Shown here piece after piece: positions 49,745 through 53,224 of a stretch of 53,224 bases of DNA. The notes beneath the pieces were generated by a model. It made no database searches and had not been told where the DNA came from. It saw only the letters and a program-made list of their open reading frames with translations. The translations under genes and the position numbers were made by a program. The DNA comes from Alphaproteobacteria bacterium (GTDB lineage: Bacteria > Pseudomonadota > Alphaproteobacteria > Rhodospirillales > Magnetospirillaceae). The stretch is from positions 1 through 53,224 of the forward strand of contig JAJPHO010000045.1 in the NCBI GenBank assembly GCA_021325215.1. The letters are read 5' to 3'. How positions within the stretch are numbered: the stretch's first letter is position 1; every line of letters begins with the position of its first letter.

Positions 49745-50296
49745 TCAACTGACCGTAAAAATCGAGGTTTTCAGCGAGCCCTGCACCAAGTTGACCAAGG
49801 CTGGAAGCTTTGCCCCGAGAACTCCGAAAATCATGTGCGTGAAGGCCGAGCCCATCGACACATGGCCCTTGCCGTCGAAAACGGCCTGCTGCATCCAGAG
49901 CCCCTTCAAGAAGAAGGCAATGCCCAAGAGCTCGATGATCTGCAGGCACGCCGCGATAACGGCGCTCCATTGCGCGCCGCTGCCGACGGCCGAGGTGTAG
50001 TCCAGCGACAAACTGGTCGCGATCGCACCGGTCCCGAAAATGGACCCGGTGAACGCGCCCATGGTGTTCCCGGCCGAAATGAAGCAGACGCCGACCAGCA
50101 TTTTCGCGATCACCGAGTCGGATTGACCCGGCGGTCCATGCGGATAAGCCGCAGCCCTCTTCCACTTCACCAGCCCGCCAATCACGAGCGCGAGGCCGAT
50201 GATATAAGCGAGCAGCGCCAGGAAGCTTTTGGACGGCTGATAGATATCGGTGGCGAACGCAACGATCGCCTGCCCCAACCCTCCCGTGCTCCCCAT
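49745..50296 (-). CDS. dotE: DotE/IcmC/TraQ inner-membrane protein
   Basis: 183 aa with four membrane segments. FLALLAYIIGLALVIGGLVKWKRAA then a loop, MLVGVCFISAGNTMGAF, IAACLQIIELLGIAFFLKGLW and a C-terminal GSAFTHMIFGVLGAKL. The GxxHMxxGxxxxN-like end (GSAFTHMIFGVLG) is typical of the IcmC/DotE family. The start is the ATG at 50296 with GGAGAGG five bases upstream. Confidence 0.82.
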   Translation of the reverse strand: MGSTGGLGQAIVAFATDIYQPSKSFLALLAYIIGLALVIGGLVKWKRAAAYPHGPPGQSDSVIAKMLVGVCFISAGNTMGAFTGSIFGTGAIATSLSLDYTSAVGSGAQWSAVIAACLQIIELLGIAFFLKGLWMQQAVFDGKGHVSMGSAFTHMIFGVLGAKLPALVNLVQGSLKTSIFTVS

Positions 50297-50319
50297 CAAC
50301 CTCTCCTATCGCCCTGGTC

Positions 50320-50353
50320 AGTGGCTCACCTTGTTGCTTCAAGGTGAGCCACT
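50320..50353. repeat. Hairpin between dotF and dotE
   Basis: A perfect 14-bp stem (50320-50333 with 50340-50353) and a 6-base loop between two genes of the same operon. There is no T-tract, so it may be an attenuating or mRNA-processing hairpin that adjusts dotE, icmD and downstream levels relative to dotF-dotH. Confidence 0.55.
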
Positions 50354-50356
50354 CAC

Positions 50357-51541
50357 TTAACGCTGGCTCTCGATCCGACCGTTCGTCGTATCGACCACCC
50401 AATGAGTGCCGTCAGGCTGGAAAACGCGCAGCACGCTGCCATAGCCGTCGAGGTTACTGCCGGGACCGACCTGCTTCATGTTGCCTTGATCATCCGAGAG
50501 CCACGCCTGACCGCCGGATACCGCACGAACGGTGTAGACCGCGCCACGCGCCGGAGCGGGCCGGCGGACGGGCGTCGAGACGGCTGCAGGCGGCGCGGGC
50601 GGCTGTACCGGCGGCGACACCTGCGCCGTCAGTGCGGGCTGAGCAGTCGGCGCGCTGGCAGGCTGGCTGGCCTGCTCATGGCTCGCCTTGGACGCCTTGC
50701 TGAGAGCCTTCTTTCCCACCAGCTTTTCGACGCCTTCCTTCAATTGGTCCACCGACCGAGCCAGGTCGTCGACCTTGGCGGATAGCGCCACCAGTGTTTC
50801 CTTGGTTTCGGTCGTCGTAACCGCGAGCCCGCTGATCGCCAGCTTGGTATCGCCGATATCCTTGGCCAGGGCGTCGGTCACCTGGGCGGCGGCCTTTGCG
50901 GCCGCGGCGGTCGCCTCTTCCGTCGCCATCGCCGGCTGCTGCTGCACCTGCGGGGCAGGTCGAACGCCACCGCCAGGCGGCGTATCGGTGCCCTGTGGGT
51001 TCACAGCGCTGGTCTGCGGCTGCACTCCACCCTGCGGTTCGGCCGGCGCCACGGCGGCCGGTGCTTGGGGCTGTTGCTGGGGATAGGCCGGCTGCTGCGG
51101 CGCATACTGCTGCGCGACCTGCGCGGGCGCCGGCTGCTGCGGATAAGCGCCGGGAGTCGGCTGAGGTTGCGTCGGGCCGAAGCCCCCATTCGGCTGCTGC
51201 TGTCCGGTCGGCGGCGCCTGATAATAGGGCTGAGGCTGCTGCATCTGCTGCCCCATGCCAGGATTGGCGGCCTGCTGGTTGCCGCCGCTCATCGACTTCA
51301 GGACGAAAGCGCCCAGCGGAAGCAGGGCTATCACGAGAGCGACAGCCGCGATACCGGGGATCAGATATTTCCCCTTGGTCTTCCTCGGCTCTTCTTCCTC
51401 GACTTCTTCATGATCAGGCGGCATCCCCCCATGATCATCCCGTCTGGGAGCCCGCAGCTCCTGTTGGCGGTCCCGCTGGCGGGGCTCCTCTTCGACGACG
51501 TCGATGCTCTCCACGTCTTCATCTTCAGCAACCCAAGCCAT
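50357..51541 (-). CDS. DotF/IcmG/TraP-like inner-membrane protein
   Basis: 394 aa. An acidic cytosolic N-terminus (about 1-60), one membrane segment YLIPGIAAVALVIALLPLGA (about 65-85), a long Gln/Pro-rich periplasmic region (about 95-200), a coiled-coil stretch (TTTETKETLVALSAKVDDLA, about 235-275) and a small C-terminal domain (YTVRAVSGGQAWLSDDQGN...WVVDTTNG). This architecture matches DotF/IcmG and the C-terminal domain fits R64 TraP. Position after DotG supports it. Confidence 0.72.
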   Translation of the reverse strand: MAWVAEDEDVESIDVVEEEPRQRDRQQELRAPRRDDHGGMPPDHEEVEEEEPRKTKGKYLIPGIAAVALVIALLPLGAFVLKSMSGGNQQAANPGMGQQMQQPQPYYQAPPTGQQQPNGGFGPTQPQPTPGAYPQQPAPAQVAQQYAPQQPAYPQQQPQAPAAVAPAEPQGGVQPQTSAVNPQGTDTPPGGGVRPAPQVQQQPAMATEEATAAAAKAAAQVTDALAKDIGDTKLAISGLAVTTTETKETLVALSAKVDDLARSVDQLKEGVEKLVGKKALSKASKASHEQASQPASAPTAQPALTAQVSPPVQPPAPPAAVSTPVRRPAPARGAVYTVRAVSGGQAWLSDDQGNMKQVGPGSNLDGYGSVLRVFQPDGTHWVVDTTNGRIESQR

Positions 51542-52744
51542 CTATTTAGCCTCCACCGGCTTCAGGAAAAGGATACCCACGGCGCGCCCTGCATGGACCA
51601 TGACGGTCGGCTTGGTCGCCTGGGCTTGTCTGTCGAACATGTTCCCCAAGCTTGAAGCGGCCTTGCCGCCCGCGGCGAACAGCTCTTGATTCGGGGATAG
51701 AGCGGTGGTCGTGCTGGTGACCGACGCCCCGTTGACCAGGATCGATGAACCGGCGCGTGACGCCGCGTCGCCGTAACCGGTCAGAAAGGCTGCGGCGGCC
51801 GGCAACACGAGGCGCTCGATATAGTGATGATCGACGTCATCGGAGAACGCGAACTTCGCGTCATCGGGGTCCAGCGCCACGGCGTCGATGTCGTATTGGA
51901 CACCGTTCAGACTCGCGGTCTTGAATGAGATCACCATCAGATCCTCGGTGCTCTTGAACGAGCCGATCGCCCTGGCGCCGGCCAACGGGCCGGATACGAT
52001 CGACGCCAGGACCGGGGAATCCAGATCGGAATTGGCTTCGGTCAGAATCTGGCCGTACGCTTCCTGACCGGCGTCGATCAGGGGCTTTTCTTTCTTGGCC
52101 TGCTGCTGCGAAGCGCCGGCGTCAGCTCTGGTCACCGCTCCCGCTACGCCGGCGCCGCTCACCACCTGCTGGGAGACTTGCACCAGGTTGTCCTGGCTGG
52201 ACTTCGACGGCAGGACCGCCATCATGTGCAATGATGCCGGCAGGGCGCTTGCCTTTCGCAGATTGTCGATATCCTTGCGAACCGCGTTCTGCATCTGCGC
52301 CAGGATCTCGTCGTTGGTTTTCCCGCCCTGGCCCCCTTGCCCCTTCTGGCCGCCAGCGGCGGCCTCTCTCTCGGCCGGCGTGGAGGTCCCGCCGCCCGCG
52401 CCATCGTCCTTGGGCTTGGTCCGATATTTATCGAGAGGGTCTTCCTCTTTGACCACCGGCGTGGCAAGCGACGACGTGCCTTCCTTTTTGGCCGCGTCCG
52501 CTCGATTGACGCTATCTTCGTTCAGCGCCTTCCCATAAGCCGGGGTGCTCGCCTGGCCCAACTGGGCGGCATTGCCCTGCGGCGGCGCCACCATTGGCCC
52601 CCCTTGACCTGCCGACTTCGATCCGGAGAAGGCGACATACACGGCGTAACCGATGAGCACCACCGCGCCCATGATCACCACGATCTTCATCGCCAGCGAT
52701 TTCTGGAACAGTTGAACGACGTTCGGCTTTTTCTCTTCCGACAT
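51542..52744 (-). CDS. dotG: DotG/IcmE/TraO core-channel protein (VirB10-like)
   Basis: 400 aa, nearer R64 TraO than the 1048-aa Legionella DotG, whose pentapeptide-repeat middle is absent here. Membrane segment MKIVVIMGAVVLIGYAVYVA near residue 20, a linker, then the VirB10-type periplasmic domain: DAGQEAYGQILTEANSDL, SPVLASIVSGPLAGARAIGS, LMVISFKTASLNG and DDVDHHYIERLVLPAAAAFL, typical of IcmE/TraO. It spans inner and outer membranes in the family. Adjacent to dotH. Confidence 0.88.
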   Translation of the reverse strand: MSEEKKPNVVQLFQKSLAMKIVVIMGAVVLIGYAVYVAFSGSKSAGQGGPMVAPPQGNAAQLGQASTPAYGKALNEDSVNRADAAKKEGTSSLATPVVKEEDPLDKYRTKPKDDGAGGGTSTPAEREAAAGGQKGQGGQGGKTNDEILAQMQNAVRKDIDNLRKASALPASLHMMAVLPSKSSQDNLVQVSQQVVSGAGVAGAVTRADAGASQQQAKKEKPLIDAGQEAYGQILTEANSDLDSPVLASIVSGPLAGARAIGSFKSTEDLMVISFKTASLNGVQYDIDAVALDPDDAKFAFSDDVDHHYIERLVLPAAAAFLTGYGDAASRAGSSILVNGASVTSTTTALSPNQELFAAGGKAASSLGNMFDRQAQATKPTVMVHAGRAVGILFLKPVEAK

Positions 52745-52746
52745 TT

Positions 52747-53224
52747 CTATTCCTCCAGCCGATCCGCGCGTACGAACGTCGATTCACCGCCCTTCGAAAC
52801 CACCACCACCGACGCCACCGTCGGAAGGTGATAGGCAGCGGTACCGTCCGCGGAATGGACCTCGCTATCCCAGCCGGGCGACTGAAGCGGATAGGGAGTC
52901 CGGAGGTAGAGCTCCCCGTTCTTGGACCAGCCGACGATCCTGTCTTCGCCCTTCCAATAGATGCGCTTGGCGCCCTCCGGCATCGTCCCCTCGAGGACAC
53001 CCATCAGAGTCGCGTCGCCGGCGCTGGGGTTTTCCGCCCCTCGGATAATGGAAGGCTTTCCGGCCGGACCGAAGCCGGGCACCCGAGCGTCGAAGCGCGA
53101 GTAGACGACCTCCTTCCCTTCTTTCAGATTGAGCGTGACGGGCGTCGCCAGCCCCTTGAGCCGAACGACGAGATTGGACGGCCGATAGCGCTGCAGCATC
53201 GACACCGTCACCATGTGGTCACCT
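52747..53224 (-). CDS. dotH: DotH/IcmK/TraN core protein, C-terminal part, cut by window end
   Basis: The last about 159 residues are in the window; the reading frame runs on past 53224, so the N-terminus is outside. GDHMVTVSMLQRYRPSNLVV, TPVTLNLKEGKEVVYSR, FDARVPGFGPAGKP and the C-terminal KNGELYLRTPYPLQSPGW are typical of IcmK/DotH, the VirB9-like outer-membrane ring protein. It stops two bases before dotG. Confidence 0.88.
   Translation of the reverse strand, partial: GDHMVTVSMLQRYRPSNLVVRLKGLATPVTLNLKEGKEVVYSRFDARVPGFGPAGKPSIIRGAENPSAGDATLMGVLEGTMPEGAKRIYWKGEDRIVGWSKNGELYLRTPYPLQSPGWDSEVHSADGTAAYHLPTVASVVVVSKGGESTFVRADRLEE

Noticed and set aside
1480-52850. Other GGTACC hexamers at about 1488, 2223, 10445, 29164, 33064, 38160 and 52825
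   Set aside because: All but the one at 38160 lie inside coding sequence, and none has the flanking GTA/TAC half-sites of the four intergenic copies.
1-53224. CRISPR arrays, rRNA, tRNA and intact insertion sequences
   Set aside because: No regular spacer-repeat arrays, no tRNA-like cloverleaf with CCA end, no rRNA segments and no intact transposase genes were seen by eye.
1-53224. Relaxase (NikB/MOBP), replication initiator, DotI/IcmL and prepilin peptidase
   Set aside because: No protein with relaxase three-His, Rep, IcmL or PilU/PilD motifs was found; they are presumably outside the window.

Overview
The window is GC-rich, densely packed DNA from a large conjugative element, most likely a plasmid of an alphaproteobacterium. 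The host is inferred from base composition and the general look of the proteins; no rRNA or other host marker is present. Almost everything belongs to one machine: an I-type (Dot/Icm, IncI-like) type IV secretion system with an R64-type thin-pilus operon. A ParM/ParR-type partition pair sits inside that operon, which argues for a plasmid rather than a chromosomal island. No relaxase, replication initiator, DotI/IcmL or prepilin peptidase is in the window, so the element continues beyond both ends.

Layout. 0.5-4.9 kb (minus): DotA, a TraX-position membrane protein and an unusual DsbC-like thioredoxin protein. 5.0-7.3 kb: small unknown genes and a histidine-rich membrane protein. 7.7-13.9 kb (minus): a translationally coupled coupling-complex operon, IcmS-like, unknown, lytic transglycosylase, DotM, unknown membrane protein, DotL. 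14-16.5 kb: unknown genes and two HTH regulators. 16.6-21.1 kb (plus): IcmW-like, a secreted protein, IcmX-like, an unknown protein and an HD-GYP protein. 21.1-36.6 kb (minus): one long run reading DotD, DotC, DotB, IcmT, ParM, ParR-like, PilL, PilN, PilO, PilP, PilQ, PilR, PilS, PilM, PilV, a second PilT/DotB-type ATPase and a membrane protein. 36.6-38.7 kb: a structured non-coding region, a tyrosine recombinase and a small gene. 38.8-44.0 kb (minus): a nine-gene cargo operon with a DNA-base hypermodification family protein, a cupin-like protein and an NTP-pyrophosphatase-NADAR fusion. 44.2-53.2 kb (minus): DotH (cut by the window end), DotG, DotF-like, DotE, IcmD, DotN, unknown, IcmB.

How it fits together. 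DotC/D/H with DotG/F would form the outer-membrane and envelope core; DotA, DotE, IcmD and IcmT the inner-membrane part; DotB and IcmB/DotO the energising ATPases; DotL/DotM/DotN the coupling complex. The R64-type pilus genes would provide mating-pair contact. Unlike what I recall of R64, this system also carries IcmS-, IcmW- and IcmX-like genes, which in Legionella serve protein-effector delivery. Four divergent intergenic regions at the heads of the transfer operons share a palindromic GGTACC-centred element, so the machine looks co-regulated by one plasmid-specific factor.

Family calls rest on remembered family motifs and gene order, not on database searches.
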